From JABDIP01 sp965237625 (GTDB taxonomy: Bacteria > Pseudomonadota > Alphaproteobacteria > DSM-16000 > Inquilinaceae): DNA of 64,000 nt. The stretch covers positions 1 to 64,000 of the forward strand of contig CBDEGD010000004.1 of the NCBI GenBank assembly GCA_965237625.1, written 5' to 3'. Each line of letters starts with the position of its first letter. The stretch's first letter is position 1. The position numbers and the translations under genes are program-made. Below the pieces are notes generated by a model. That model did not search any database. It was not told where the DNA came from and saw only the letters and a program-made list of their open reading frames with translations. This document shows, one piece after another, positions 56,165 through 64,000 of this stretch.

Positions 56165-56773
56165 CTAGGTCTTCAGGCGGGTGTAGTCGACCACCCGGCG
56201 AACATAGGGGATCTGGCGCGCATGGTCGATCACCCGGGCCCGTTCCGCATCGTCCTGGGCGATACCCATCAGATAGATGACCCGGTTTTCGGTCAGGATC
56301 GAGTAGTTGATCGACTGGATCGATGTGTCGAACAACAACCGCGACTCGACCTGCGCCGTGATCGACGTGTCTCGGGCATAGCCGCTGAAGCCCTGCGGTT
56401 CATCGACCTCGATCTCATTGATAACCTCGCGCACGCCGTTGACCTGCCAGGCGATGCGAATTGCCTCGAGCCGCTGTTGAGGTTCGTTCACCACGCCGGT
56501 GATCAAGACCCGCCCTTCGGTCACCTGCGTGCTCAGATTGGTGAAAATTATAGTGTCGGCTTCAAGCCATTTCTTGTTGATCGCGAATCTGATAGCGGCG
56601 TCGTCCACCACATTGTCGACCGAGCGCTCCTCCGCGACCGTCACGGCCCCGGCCGCGCCAACGCCGGCCAGAACGACCGGTGCGGCGCAGCCCGTCAGCA
56701 GCCCCGCGGATACCGCCAAGATTGCCGCGCCTCGAAGACAGGCGCCACCATTTCCCCAACGAACAAGCCCCAC
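56165..56773 (-). CDS. BON-domain lipoprotein (OsmY/DolP-like)
   Basis: 202 residues from a GTG at 56771-56773 with GGAGGG seven bases upstream. Lipobox TGC (LLTGCAAPVV) after a hydrophobic leader. Two BON domains: EGRVLITGVVNEPQQRLEAI and RVIYLMGIAQDDAERARVID, which bind phospholipid. It resembles DolP (YraP), an outer-membrane lipoprotein needed for envelope integrity; YraP also lies beside yraN in E. coli, supporting the match. Confidence 0.92.
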   Translation of the reverse strand: MGLVRWGNGGACLRGAAILAVSAGLLTGCAAPVVLAGVGAAGAVTVAEERSVDNVVDDAAIRFAINKKWLEADTIIFTNLSTQVTEGRVLITGVVNEPQQRLEAIRIAWQVNGVREVINEIEVDEPQGFSGYARDTSITAQVESRLLFDTSIQSINYSILTENRVIYLMGIAQDDAERARVIDHARQIPYVRRVVDYTRLKT

Positions 56774-56785
56774 CTTGACCCTCCT

Positions 56786-57190
56786 TCATAAAACACCCAG
56801 ACCGGCCGTGGATATCTCAGGCCGCCAGGCATTCGGCAGATGCCGCAGCCAGCGCCACGGCGTCACGACCATCAGGTCGAACCGCAAACTGTCGTCCGAT
56901 TGCGGCACAAATCCGGCCATCCCCGTCGACAGAAAGCCGAGAGCGGCGCGCTCCAGCCGGGCGCGCTGGCGCGCCGTCAGCGCCTCGATCGCCTGGTCTA
57001 CATTGGCACGGGCCTTGACCTCGACAATGGCCAGGGTTCGGCCACGCCTGGCGACGATGTCGATTTCCCCGGCCGGACAGCGGAACCGCCGCGCCAATAT
57101 CCGGTATCCCTTTGCCCGCAGCGCCAGCGCGCAAAGACCTTCCGCCCGGCGTCCCCAGCCCTCGGCGCGCCGGCGGCCCCGGTCAGCCAT
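56786..57190 (-). CDS. yraN: UPF0102 (YraN) family nuclease-like protein
   Basis: 134 residues from the ATG at 57188-57190, overlapping the rsmI stop by a few bases. RRAEGLCALALRAKGYRIL, then the endonuclease-fold core GEIDIVARRGRTLAIVEVKA with the D-ExK residues. Holliday-junction-resolvase-like fold; role in the cell unsettled. The order rsmI-yraN-BON lipoprotein matches E. coli. Confidence 0.93.
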   Translation of the reverse strand: MADRGRRRAEGWGRRAEGLCALALRAKGYRILARRFRCPAGEIDIVARRGRTLAIVEVKARANVDQAIEALTARQRARLERAALGFLSTGMAGFVPQSDDSLRFDLMVVTPWRWLRHLPNAWRPEISTAGLGVL

Positions 57191-58175
57191 CATCCGGCCG
57201 GCCGGGGGCGCCCAGCGCAAGGGCACGCTGATAGACGACGCGGCGGGATCGGCCGCAGGCCACCGCCACCGCCGCGACGGCATCGCGCAGGCTGAGACGC
57301 GCCAGGGCGTCGCGCAGCATCGCGTCGACCTCGGTATCGTCGGCGGCTTGCGGCCCGGCGGGGGGACCGACGACGACCACCACCTCGCCCTTCGGCGGAC
57401 CGGCAGTACCGTAGTGGTCGGCCAGAGCGGGCAGGGTGCCGTGGCGGGCCTCTTCGAACCGCTTGGTCAACTCCCGGGTGACCGCCGCCTCGCGGTCGCC
57501 CAGGGTCGCCGCCATGTCGGCGAGGCTGTTCGGCAGGCGCTTGGCCGATTCGAAAAAGATCAGGGTGGCTGCGATGTCCACCAGGTCGGCTAGAAAGTTT
57601 CGCCGCGCCGTCGAGCGGGAAGGCGGAAACCCGGCAAACATGAACCGATCGCTCGGCAGGCCCGAAAGCAGCAAACCGGTCAATGGCGCGCTCGCCCCGG
57701 GCAGGCAGGTAACCGGAAGGCCCTGTTCCTGGGCGGCACGGACCAGCTTGTATCCCGGATCGGATATCAGAGGCGTGCCGGCGTCGGAGACCAGCGCGAC
57801 CGATTGACCCTCCGCAATCCGTCGGAGGATCGCGGGTCGCATCTTGTCCGCATTGTGGTCGTGATAAGAAATCAGCGACCCGGAAATGCCATAAAGAGCC
57901 AACAGTTTGCCGGTTACGCGCATGTCTTCGCACGCGATCGCATTCACCGCCGCAAGTGTGTCGAGAGCGCGCAAGGTGATGTCGCGGGCATTGCCGATCG
58001 GCACCGCCGTCAGGTAAAGCCCGGGCGGGACCGGACCGACCGGTTTACTTGCCCAGACACCGCCGCTAGGGTCGCCTTGCCCATGGCCAGATGTTGGCCG
58101 GGGCCGGGTGGAAAGGTCCGCCTCAGCCGATTCCGGGTCTGGGGCACAACGCTGTCGTGGGGGTTGTCGTGTCAC
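57183..58175 (-). CDS. rsmI: 16S rRNA (cytidine1402-2'-O)-methyltransferase RsmI
   Basis: 330 residues if the GTG at 58173-58175 is used. The SAM enzyme methylates C1402 in the 16S decoding centre. Diagnostic stretches: GLYLTAVPIGNARDITLRAL, ACEDMRVTGKLL, SYHDHN, SVALVSDAGTPLISDPGYKL and PGASAPLTGLLLSGLPSDRF. The conserved part begins near 58025, and no ATG, GTG or TTG is found in frame between there and 58175, so the start is uncertain. An out-of-frame ATG at 58082-58084 would fit well if one base were missing. Confidence 0.93.
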   Translation of the reverse strand: MTRQPPRQRCAPDPESAEADLSTRPRPTSGHGQGDPSGGVWASKPVGPVPPGLYLTAVPIGNARDITLRALDTLAAVNAIACEDMRVTGKLLALYGISGSLISYHDHNADKMRPAILRRIAEGQSVALVSDAGTPLISDPGYKLVRAAQEQGLPVTCLPGASAPLTGLLLSGLPSDRFMFAGFPPSRSTARRNFLADLVDIAATLIFFESAKRLPNSLADMAATLGDREAAVTRELTKRFEEARHGTLPALADHYGTAGPPKGEVVVVVGPPAGPQAADDTEVDAMLRDALARLSLRDAVAAVAVACGRSRRVVYQRALALGAPGRPDDG

Positions 58176-58198
58176 GTCCGAACGCTGAGCCACAATCG

Positions 58199-59383
58199 AT
58201 GCCAAAGAATATTGCCGGGCTGGCATTGGCGCTATCCGTCGCGCTGGCCGCCTGCGATACGTCCAGGTTAGCCGGGACCGGCGACCCGGTACAGTTGCGC
58301 GATCCCGGGTTCGAGGTGACGCGGCCGGATCCCTATGGGCGCAGCAATGCCAATCGGACCCGGGTCGCGGTTCTGCTGCCGCTGAGCGGGCGGGCCAGCG
58401 ATGTCGGGCAGGCGATGCTGAATGCGGCCCAGATGGCGGTCTTCGATGCCGGAGACGACAACTTCGAGCTGATTCCGCGCGATACCGGCGGCACGCCGCA
58501 AGGCGCCGCGGACGCCACCAGCCAGGCCCTGGGCGAGGGCGCGGAGTTGATCCTCGGCCCGCTTTTCGGCACCTCGGTACCGGAGGTCCGCACGGTGGCG
58601 GAATCCGCCGGGGTCAACGTGGTCGCCTTTACCAACGACCGGTCCGTGGCGGGCCGCAACGTCTTTGTCATGGGATTCGTGCCGGCCGGCCAGGTCGATC
58701 AGGTGGTGCGCTACAGCACCCAGCAGGGCCACTACAATTTCGCCGCCCTGGCGCCGAACAGCCCGTACGGCCAGACGGTGGTCGCGGCGCTGGAAGAATC
58801 CGCCGCCTCCCTGGGCGCGACGGTTGCCCGTGTCGAGTTTTACGATCCGAACGAGGCCGACCATTCAGCGACGGTCGAGCGCATCGCCGAGCCGGGCCTG
58901 TTCGGCACCGTCGAATACGATGCGATCCTGGTTCCGGAATCCGGTCTGAAGCTGCGCGCCTTGGCGGCGATGCTGCCCTTCTTCGACGTCACCAACGTGC
59001 AGCTTCTGGGCACCGGCATCTGGGACGGCGCCGAGCTCGGGTTGGAGCCGGATATGGTCGGCGGCTGGTATGCCGCGCCGCAGCCGGAACTGCGCACCGA
59101 ATTCGAGCGGCGTTATCGCACCCTGTTCGGTCAGCCGCCGCCGCGATTGGCGACGCTGGCCTATGACGCCGTGGCCCTGGCGGCTGCGTTGAGCCGCATT
59201 CAAGGCCGTTCGGGCTTCGATACCCTCACCCTGACCAACCCCAGCGGCTTCGCCGGCATGGATGGCGTCTTCCGTTTCAACCAGGACGGCGTGGTCGAGC
59301 GCGCCCTGGCGATCCTGGAAGTGACGCCGGACGGTTCGGTGGTGCGGATCCCGGCAGCGCAGAGCTTCGTCGCCGGTTCGTAG
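58199..59383 (+). CDS. penicillin-binding protein activator (LpoA/LppC-like) lipoprotein
   Basis: 394 residues from ATG 58199. Lipobox LAAC (Cys18) after a short leader. The mature part is a periplasmic-binding-protein fold: RVAVLLPLSGRASDVGQAML, GPLFGTSVPEVRTVAESAG and PNSPYGQTVV. It lacks the N-terminal TPR domain of E. coli LpoA, as in other Alphaproteobacteria. Expected to stimulate class A PBPs such as the one at 2244. It is divergent from rsmI with only 23 bp between the proposed starts. Confidence 0.9.
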   Translation: MPKNIAGLALALSVALAACDTSRLAGTGDPVQLRDPGFEVTRPDPYGRSNANRTRVAVLLPLSGRASDVGQAMLNAAQMAVFDAGDDNFELIPRDTGGTPQGAADATSQALGEGAELILGPLFGTSVPEVRTVAESAGVNVVAFTNDRSVAGRNVFVMGFVPAGQVDQVVRYSTQQGHYNFAALAPNSPYGQTVVAALEESAASLGATVARVEFYDPNEADHSATVERIAEPGLFGTVEYDAILVPESGLKLRALAAMLPFFDVTNVQLLGTGIWDGAELGLEPDMVGGWYAAPQPELRTEFERRYRTLFGQPPPRLATLAYDAVALAAALSRIQGRSGFDTLTLTNPSGFAGMDGVFRFNQDGVVERALAILEVTPDGSVVRIPAAQSFVAGS

Positions 59384-59409
59384 ACCTCCTCAGGTCGGAC
59401 GCCAGCGCT

Positions 59410-59450
59410 CCCCCTCATCCGCCCGCGCTTAGCGTGGGAGGATGAGGGGG
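59410..59450. terminator. hairpin between convergent genes, possible bidirectional terminator
   Basis: CCCCCTCATCC (59410-59420) pairs perfectly with GGATGAGGGGG (59440-59450) around a 19-base loop. It lies 27 bp after the LpoA-like stop and 26 bp before the hemW stop on the other strand. There is no T-run, so it is not a textbook terminator. Confidence 0.6.
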
Positions 59451-59475
59451 CGATCTTGCCCTATCGGACCTGGCC

Positions 59476-60654
59476 TCAAGCGAGTAGCGACGCCAATACG
59501 GCGTTCAGCCGGGGCAGGCCGTCCGGCGTAGCGCGCAGGCGCTCGCCATCGAGGGTCAGGAACCCGCCCGCCACGAGCCGCCCAAGCGCATCGGAATCGA
59601 GCTGGTCGTCGATATCCTTGCCGGTCTCCGCCAGGACCCGGTGACGCGGCACGCCTTCACCCAGCCGCAGCCCCATCATCAACAGCTCCGCCAGCCGGTC
59701 CGCCGGCGCGATCGCCTCACGCGGCTTCTCCGCATGGCCATTCCGCTCGACCTGCTCAAGCCAGATCTCCGGGGCCCGGTGAGTCCGGGTGCCCCACTTT
59801 ACCGGCCCGCCATTGCCTTCCAGAGTCAGGCGGCCATGGGCGCCGGGGCCGATGCCGACATAGTCGCCATAGCGCCAATAGACCAGATTGTGCCGCGATT
59901 CCTGGCCTGGCCGGGCATGGTTGGAAATCTCATAAGCCGGAAGGCCGGCATCGCCTAGAACCTGCTGGGTCGCCTCATACAGCCCGGCCTGGGTGTCCGC
60001 ATCCGGCACACCTAGAGCGCCGCGCGCATGCAGCGTGTGGAACGCGGTGCCCGGCTCGATGGTCAGCTGGTAGACCGACAGATGATCGCCCGCATGGTCG
60101 AGCGCCCGGCCCAATTCGTTCGTCCACTCGGCAATTGTCTGATCCGGCCGGGCATAAATCAGATCGAAGCTGTAACGATCGAATCGCCGGGCCGCCAGCG
60201 CCACGGCCGACAGCGCCTCGCTGGCGGTATGGCCGCGCCCCAAAAAGGCGAGGGCCTTGTCGTCCAGCGCCTGCACGCCCAGAGACACGCGGTTCACGCC
60301 GGCGGCCGCGAAGCCGGCGAAGGTGCCGGCCTCGACCGAAGTCGGGTTGGCCTCCAGGGTGATCTCCAGATCCGGCGCCAGGGTCCAGCGCTCCGCGGCG
60401 CGGTCGATCACCGCCGCCGCCGTGGCGGGCGCCATCAACGATGGCGTGCCGCCGCCGAAAAAGATCGAACCGACCGTCCGGCCATCGGTTTCATCGGCGA
60501 AATGATCGAGCTCGAGCAGCAGGGCCTGCCGCCAGCGATCATGGTCCACCCCTTCCCGGACATGGGAGTTGAAGTCGCAATACGGGCATTTCGACCGGCA
60601 GAACGGCCAATGCACGTAGAGTCCGAAACCGGACTGGTCTCCTGCAGAAGTCAT
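59476..60654 (-). CDS. hemW: radical SAM protein HemW (haem chaperone, formerly HemN-like)
   Basis: 392 residues. The radical-SAM cluster motif is FCRSKCPYCDFNSH (Cys-x3-Cys-x2-Cys). FFGGGTPSLM, the SAM-related EANPTSVEAG and GVNRVSLGVQAL are typical. HemW delivers haem to respiratory proteins. The C-terminus has the HemW-type winged region. Its ATG overlaps the rdgB stop by four bases. Confidence 0.95.
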   Translation of the reverse strand: MTSAGDQSGFGLYVHWPFCRSKCPYCDFNSHVREGVDHDRWRQALLLELDHFADETDGRTVGSIFFGGGTPSLMAPATAAAVIDRAAERWTLAPDLEITLEANPTSVEAGTFAGFAAAGVNRVSLGVQALDDKALAFLGRGHTASEALSAVALAARRFDRYSFDLIYARPDQTIAEWTNELGRALDHAGDHLSVYQLTIEPGTAFHTLHARGALGVPDADTQAGLYEATQQVLGDAGLPAYEISNHARPGQESRHNLVYWRYGDYVGIGPGAHGRLTLEGNGGPVKWGTRTHRAPEIWLEQVERNGHAEKPREAIAPADRLAELLMMGLRLGEGVPRHRVLAETGKDIDDQLDSDALGRLVAGGFLTLDGERLRATPDGLPRLNAVLASLLA

Positions 60655-61259
60655 CCGCTGAAGCAGAGCGCCGAGAGCCGCCGAAAAGCCTCGGCGCGGT
60701 GGCTGATCCGGTGCTTCTCCGCCGGCGCCATTTCACCGAAAGTGATGTCATGGCCGATCGGCTCGAACATCGGGTCGTAGCCAAAGCCGCGATCGCCCCG
60801 GCGCGGCCAGACCAGCCGGCCCTGCACCCGCCCTTCGACCACTTCACAATGGCCGTCGGGCCAGCATAGCGACAGGGCGCAGGCGAAATAGGCGGCCCGG
60901 TTGGCGCTGTCGCCCAGCGCCTCATTCAGCCGTTCCATGGCGAGGCCGAAATCACGGGTTCCGTCCGGCTGCTCAGCCCAGCGCGCGGAATAGATGCCCG
61001 GCTGGCCGTCGAGCGCCGGAACCACCAGCCCGCTATCGTCGGCCAGCGCCGGCTTCTTCGTCGCCTCCGCCACGAATAGGGCCTTAAGCTCCGCATTGGC
61101 GCCGAAGCTGTCGCCGGTTTCCTCCGGATCGTCGAAGCCGAACTCGGCGGCGGAGGGGAAGTGACCCACCCGCCCCGAGAGCAGCTCGGCGATCTCCGTC
61201 ACTTTGCCCGGATTGTGGCTGGCGATCACCAGGGTGTCGCCGGAAAATTGTCTGGCCAT
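60651..61259 (-). CDS. rdgB: RdgB/HAM1-family XTP/dITP diphosphatase
   Basis: 202 residues from the ATG at 61257-61259; a longer frame upstream is not family-like. It hydrolyses deaminated purine triphosphates. VIASHNPGKVTEIAELL, TGDSFGANAELKA, ALADDSGLVVPALDGQPGIY and GFGYDPMFEP are diagnostic. The stop overlaps hemW, so the pair is translationally coupled. Confidence 0.96.
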   Translation of the reverse strand: MARQFSGDTLVIASHNPGKVTEIAELLSGRVGHFPSAAEFGFDDPEETGDSFGANAELKALFVAEATKKPALADDSGLVVPALDGQPGIYSARWAEQPDGTRDFGLAMERLNEALGDSANRAAYFACALSLCWPDGHCEVVEGRVQGRLVWPRRGDRGFGYDPMFEPIGHDITFGEMAPAEKHRISHRAEAFRRLSALCFSG

Positions 61260-61433
61260 GGCGCCTGTAGCTTCTCTGTTGGAGACGGCACCGGAAGCCG
61301 ATCCAGCTTTAGTTAGCGATCCGCACCGTGTTGTGAAAGGGGTAGATCGCAGGCTCCCATCGGGCGCGCCGAATGCTAATGTTCTCCGCTCAACGGGCAC
61401 CGATCAGCAAGAATCAGCAAGACAAGGCACAGC

Positions 61434-62303
61434 ATGAAGGTCGCTTTTCTGGGCATGGGCGTGATGGGAGGACCGATGGCCGGCCATCTGGCCGCCGCCG
61501 GCCACGACGTCACCGTATACAACCGGACCGCCGCGCGGGCCGAGACCTGGACGAAAGCTCATAGCGGCCAGTCAGCGGCAACGCCCGCCGAGGCGGCCCG
61601 GGGCGCGGCCATCGTATTCGCCTGCGTCGGCAACGATGACGATGTGCGCAGTATCGTCTACGGCGATGATGGCGCCTTTGCCGGCATGGGGGCCGGCGCG
61701 GTCTTCGTCGACCACACCACCGCTTCGGCGGCGCTGGCGCGGGAACTTGAGGAGGCCGCGAAGGGTCTGGGCCTCGGATTCATGGATGCCCCGGTATCCG
61801 GCGGCCAGGCCGGGGCGGAGAACGGCCAGCTGACCGTCATGTGCGGCGGCGACCCCGCCACCTTCGAGACCGCCAAGCCGGTGATCGATCCCTTCGCCAA
61901 GGCCTGCACCCTGATGGGCCCGGCCGGGGCGGGGCAGCTGACCAAGATGGTCAACCAGATCTGCATAGCCGGGCTGGTCCAGGCCCTGTCCGAGGGGCTG
62001 AATTTCGCCCAGAAGGCCGGGCTGGACGGCGACCGGGTGCTCGACGTGATCACCAAGGGGGCGGCCCAGTCCTGGCAGATGGAGAATCGCGGCGCGACCA
62101 TGCTGCGCGGCGAGTTCGAATTCGGCTTCGCGGTTGATTGGATGCGCAAGGACCTCTCGATCGTCCTCGACGAGGCCCGCCGCAACGGCGCCCGCGTGCC
62201 GGTCACCGCCGTCGTCGACCAGTTCTACGCCGCCGTGCAGGCAAGGGACGGCAACCGCTGGGATACCTCCAGTCTGATCGATATCCTACGGGACAAGGGG
62301 TAG
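61434..62303 (+). CDS. NAD(P)-dependent 3-hydroxyisobutyrate-dehydrogenase-family oxidoreductase
   Basis: 289 residues. The nucleotide motif is FLGMGVMGGPMAGHLAAAGH; the substrate motif DAPVSGGQAGAENGQLTVM and the catalytic lysine in GQLTKMVNQIC are clear. The family includes 3-hydroxyisobutyrate, tartronate semialdehyde and succinic semialdehyde reductases. VYNRTAARAETW after the Rossmann motif (Asn-Arg) favours NADP(H). Substrate unproven. Divergent from rdgB across 174 bp. Confidence 0.9.
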   Translation: MKVAFLGMGVMGGPMAGHLAAAGHDVTVYNRTAARAETWTKAHSGQSAATPAEAARGAAIVFACVGNDDDVRSIVYGDDGAFAGMGAGAVFVDHTTASAALARELEEAAKGLGLGFMDAPVSGGQAGAENGQLTVMCGGDPATFETAKPVIDPFAKACTLMGPAGAGQLTKMVNQICIAGLVQALSEGLNFAQKAGLDGDRVLDVITKGAAQSWQMENRGATMLRGEFEFGFAVDWMRKDLSIVLDEARRNGARVPVTAVVDQFYAAVQARDGNRWDTSSLIDILRDKG

Positions 62304-62342
62304 GTCGCCCTTCCTCCTGCACCATCAGGACCATCTTTCGCG

Positions 62343-62427
62343 GTCATTGCGAGGAGCGATAGCGACGCAGCAATCCAGAGGGTCGTCCCGGCCACCCTGG
62401 ATCGCCGCGCCTGCGGCTCGCGATGAC
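62343..62427. repeat. palindromic intergenic repeat (GTCATTGCGAGGAGCG type)
   Basis: GTCATTGCGAGGAGCG at 62343-62358 through CAATCCAG is answered by CTGGATCGCC to GCGATGAC at 62397-62427 in inverse orientation, with imperfect pairing. It starts 40 bp after the dehydrogenase stop and lies between convergent genes. Similar repeats are widespread in Proteobacteria; this is the only copy here. Confidence 0.72.
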
Positions 62428-62499
62428 GGCGGCGGCCAGGCCCGCCCAAGTCTCGACGGTGGAGATGAGGGCCGGGACCGTCACAGGCAAGATGGTGTT

Positions 62500-63213
62500 C
62501 TAGCCAAGCACCGCCTTTTGAATTTCAACGAGTTCCATGATTCCCTTGCGAGCCAAGGTGAGGAGTTCGTTGAACGCGTCCTCGGAGAAGGGCTCGGTCT
62601 CCGCCGTCCCCTGGATCTCGACGATCCCGCCGCTGCCGGTCAGCACGAAATTGGCGTCCGCCTGGGCGGTGCTGTCCTCTTCGTAGTCCAGATCCAGCAA
62701 GGCCTCGCCGCGGCAAAGGCCGCAGGACACTGCCGCCACATGATCGGTCAGCGGGATCGACTTGATCGCCTTGATGTCGCGCAGATGGCGCAAGGCCAAC
62801 GCCAGGGCGACATAGCTGCCGGTGATCGCGGCGGTCCGCGTGCCGCCATCGGCCTGCAACACATCGCAATCGACCCTGATCTGCAGTTCCCCCAAGGCCT
62901 TGAGATCGGTGACCGCCCGCAGCGACCGGCCGATCAGCCGCTGGATTTCCTGGGTCCGCCCGGTCTGTTTGCCGCGCGCCGCCTCGCGATCGTTGCGGCG
63001 GTCGGTGGCGCGGGGCAACATGCCATACTCCGCGGTCACCCAACCCTTGCCGCCGCCCTTCAGCCAAGCCGGCACCCGGTCCTCGACTGAAGCGGTGCAC
63101 AACACATGGGTATCGCCGAATCGGGCCAGACAGGCGCCTTCGGCGTATTTGTTGACGTCTAATTCAAGTGTAATGGGTCGGAGTGCGTCCGGTGACCGCC
63201 CGGATCGTGGCAT
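62500..63213 (-). CDS. rph: ribonuclease PH
   Basis: 237 residues, full length. The phosphorolytic 3'-5' exonuclease trims tRNA 3' ends. RSPDALRPITLELDVNKYAE, EYGMLPRATDRRNDREAARG, QIRVDCDVLQADGGTRTAAI and DLDYEEDSTAQAD are conserved family stretches. It is divergent from hrcA across 180 bp, the standard alphaproteobacterial arrangement. Confidence 0.97.
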   Translation of the reverse strand: MPRSGRSPDALRPITLELDVNKYAEGACLARFGDTHVLCTASVEDRVPAWLKGGGKGWVTAEYGMLPRATDRRNDREAARGKQTGRTQEIQRLIGRSLRAVTDLKALGELQIRVDCDVLQADGGTRTAAITGSYVALALALRHLRDIKAIKSIPLTDHVAAVSCGLCRGEALLDLDYEEDSTAQADANFVLTGSGGIVEIQGTAETEPFSEDAFNELLTLARKGIMELVEIQKAVLG

Positions 63214-63392
63214 GGCGCTGCTTTCCTTTGGTGTTCGCAGCGGTGCAAGCTATCCTCCGCGCCGACCGCCGTCCAGTAGGCCGGCATGTTGTTTAGACTT
63301 GGAGTGTATACTCGTGGAGCCGGGCGCTTCGGCGGGCAATCGCGCGGTTGACGTGCGGAGTAAATGCCCCCAATTAACGAAGCGCCTTGAAC

Positions 63393-64000
63393 ATGGAATT
63401 CGAGAGGACTGTTCTGCCCACGCCCAAAGACAAGATAGCAGAACTGAGCGACCGGTCTCGCGAGGTCTTTCGACAGATCGTCGACGCCTATGTGGAAACC
63501 GGCGATCCGATTGGCTCGCGCACGATTTCGCGCCGTCTTGGCCTGGACCTGTCCCCGGCGACGGTCCGTAACGTCATGGCCGATCTGGAAGAATCCGGAC
63601 TGCTTTACGCGCCGCATACCTCCGCCGGCCGGCTGCCGACGGAGGCGGGGCTGCGCCTGTTCGTCCACGCCCTGATGGAAGTCGGCGATGTCACCGAGGA
63701 AGAGCGGGGCAATATCGAGGCGCAATGCGGCTCGGTCGGCCGCAATCCCGCCGAGGTGCTGGAAGAGGCGACCAGCGCCCTGTCCGGGCTGTCGAGCTGC
63801 GCCGGGCTGGTCATGGCGCCAAAGGCCGACAGGCCGCTGAAGCACATCGAATTCGTCAGCCTTTCTCCGGGCAGCGCCCTGGTGGTGATGGTCAATGAGG
63901 ACGGCGTTGTCGAAAACCGGGTGGTCGAACTGCCGCTCGGCATTCCCGCCGCCTCGCTGGTCTCCGCGTCCAATTATCTCAGCGCCAGGCTGGTCGGCCG
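63393..64000 (+). CDS. hrcA: heat-inducible transcription repressor HrcA, N-terminal part (cut by window edge)
   Basis: The ATG at 63393 opens a frame that runs off the right edge after about 202 residues of roughly 340-350. HrcA represses groESL and dnaKJ-type genes through the CIRCE operator. The winged helix is clear: EVFRQIVDAYVETGDPIGSR then TISRRLGLDLSPATVRNVMA and GLLYAPHTSAGRLPTEAGLR. No CIRCE inverted repeat is visible in the rph-hrcA gap. Confidence 0.95.
   Translation, partial: MEFERTVLPTPKDKIAELSDRSREVFRQIVDAYVETGDPIGSRTISRRLGLDLSPATVRNVMADLEESGLLYAPHTSAGRLPTEAGLRLFVHALMEVGDVTEEERGNIEAQCGSVGRNPAEVLEEATSALSGLSSCAGLVMAPKADRPLKHIEFVSLSPGSALVVMVNEDGVVENRVVELPLGIPAASLVSASNYLSARLVG

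Overview
The window is GC-rich chromosomal DNA from an alphaproteobacterium, most likely of the Rhodospirillales or close to them. The call rests on gene content and order: dnaN-recF-gyrB as one block, dnaA followed by rpsT, enoyl-CoA hydratase, mutM, ubiE, coaBC and dut, a divergent irr / fabA-fabB-fabI block, and comM, gshB, a SirB1-like gene, a BON-domain gene, yraN, rsmI, hemW, rdgB, rph and hrcA at the right end. I cannot name a genus. There is no rRNA, tRNA, CRISPR array or prophage.

Layout. 0-2 kb: a truncated Sir2 deacylase, a low-molecular-weight phosphatase and a frameshifted fructosamine-kinase-family gene, together resembling a protein-repair (deglycation) group. 2.2-10.5 kb, minus strand: a class A penicillin-binding protein, a TVP38/DedA membrane protein, gyrB, recF and dnaN. 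10.7-18.0 kb, mainly plus strand: an accessory segment between dnaN and dnaA with a cyclic-nucleotide-gated K+ channel, dehydrogenases, a broken RhtB exporter, a DUF1479 oxygenase-like protein and two overlapping lipoprotein genes. 18.3-27.8 kb: dnaA, rpsT, a crotonase, mutM, ubiE, two tiny exported proteins where ubiB might be expected, coaBC, dut, an Rrf2 regulator and cysK. 28-39.6 kb: accessory genes (serine hydrolase, Na+/H+ antiporter, E1-like/DsrE sulfur pair, an IS630-type element, a cNMP-binding patatin lipase, a hydroxyacid dehydrogenase, exported proteins and a membrane-tethered LuxR-type protein). 39.7-46 kb: rubrerythrin, katG, irr and the fabA-fabB-fabI unsaturated fatty acid genes. 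46-54 kb: envelope and accessory genes plus an internally deleted ISAs1 element beside comM. 54-64 kb: conserved housekeeping genes (glutathione synthesis, rRNA methylation, a peptidoglycan-synthase activator, hemW, rdgB, rph, hrcA).

Non-coding structure is rich. Seven palindromic repeats of three types (five of them one family) all lie about 37-120 bp downstream of a stop codon, as expected for transcript 3'-end elements. Two sequence-unrelated elements of about 265-275 bp, one between dnaN and recF and one between coaBC and dut, share a design of long terminal inverted repeats plus an inner inverted repeat next to the right terminus; the second supplies the coaBC stop codon. These two elements are the most interesting items here. 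Three genes (fructosamine-kinase family, RhtB family, rubrerythrin) each carry one single-base indel; they may be recent pseudogenes or assembly errors, and the sequence alone cannot separate these.
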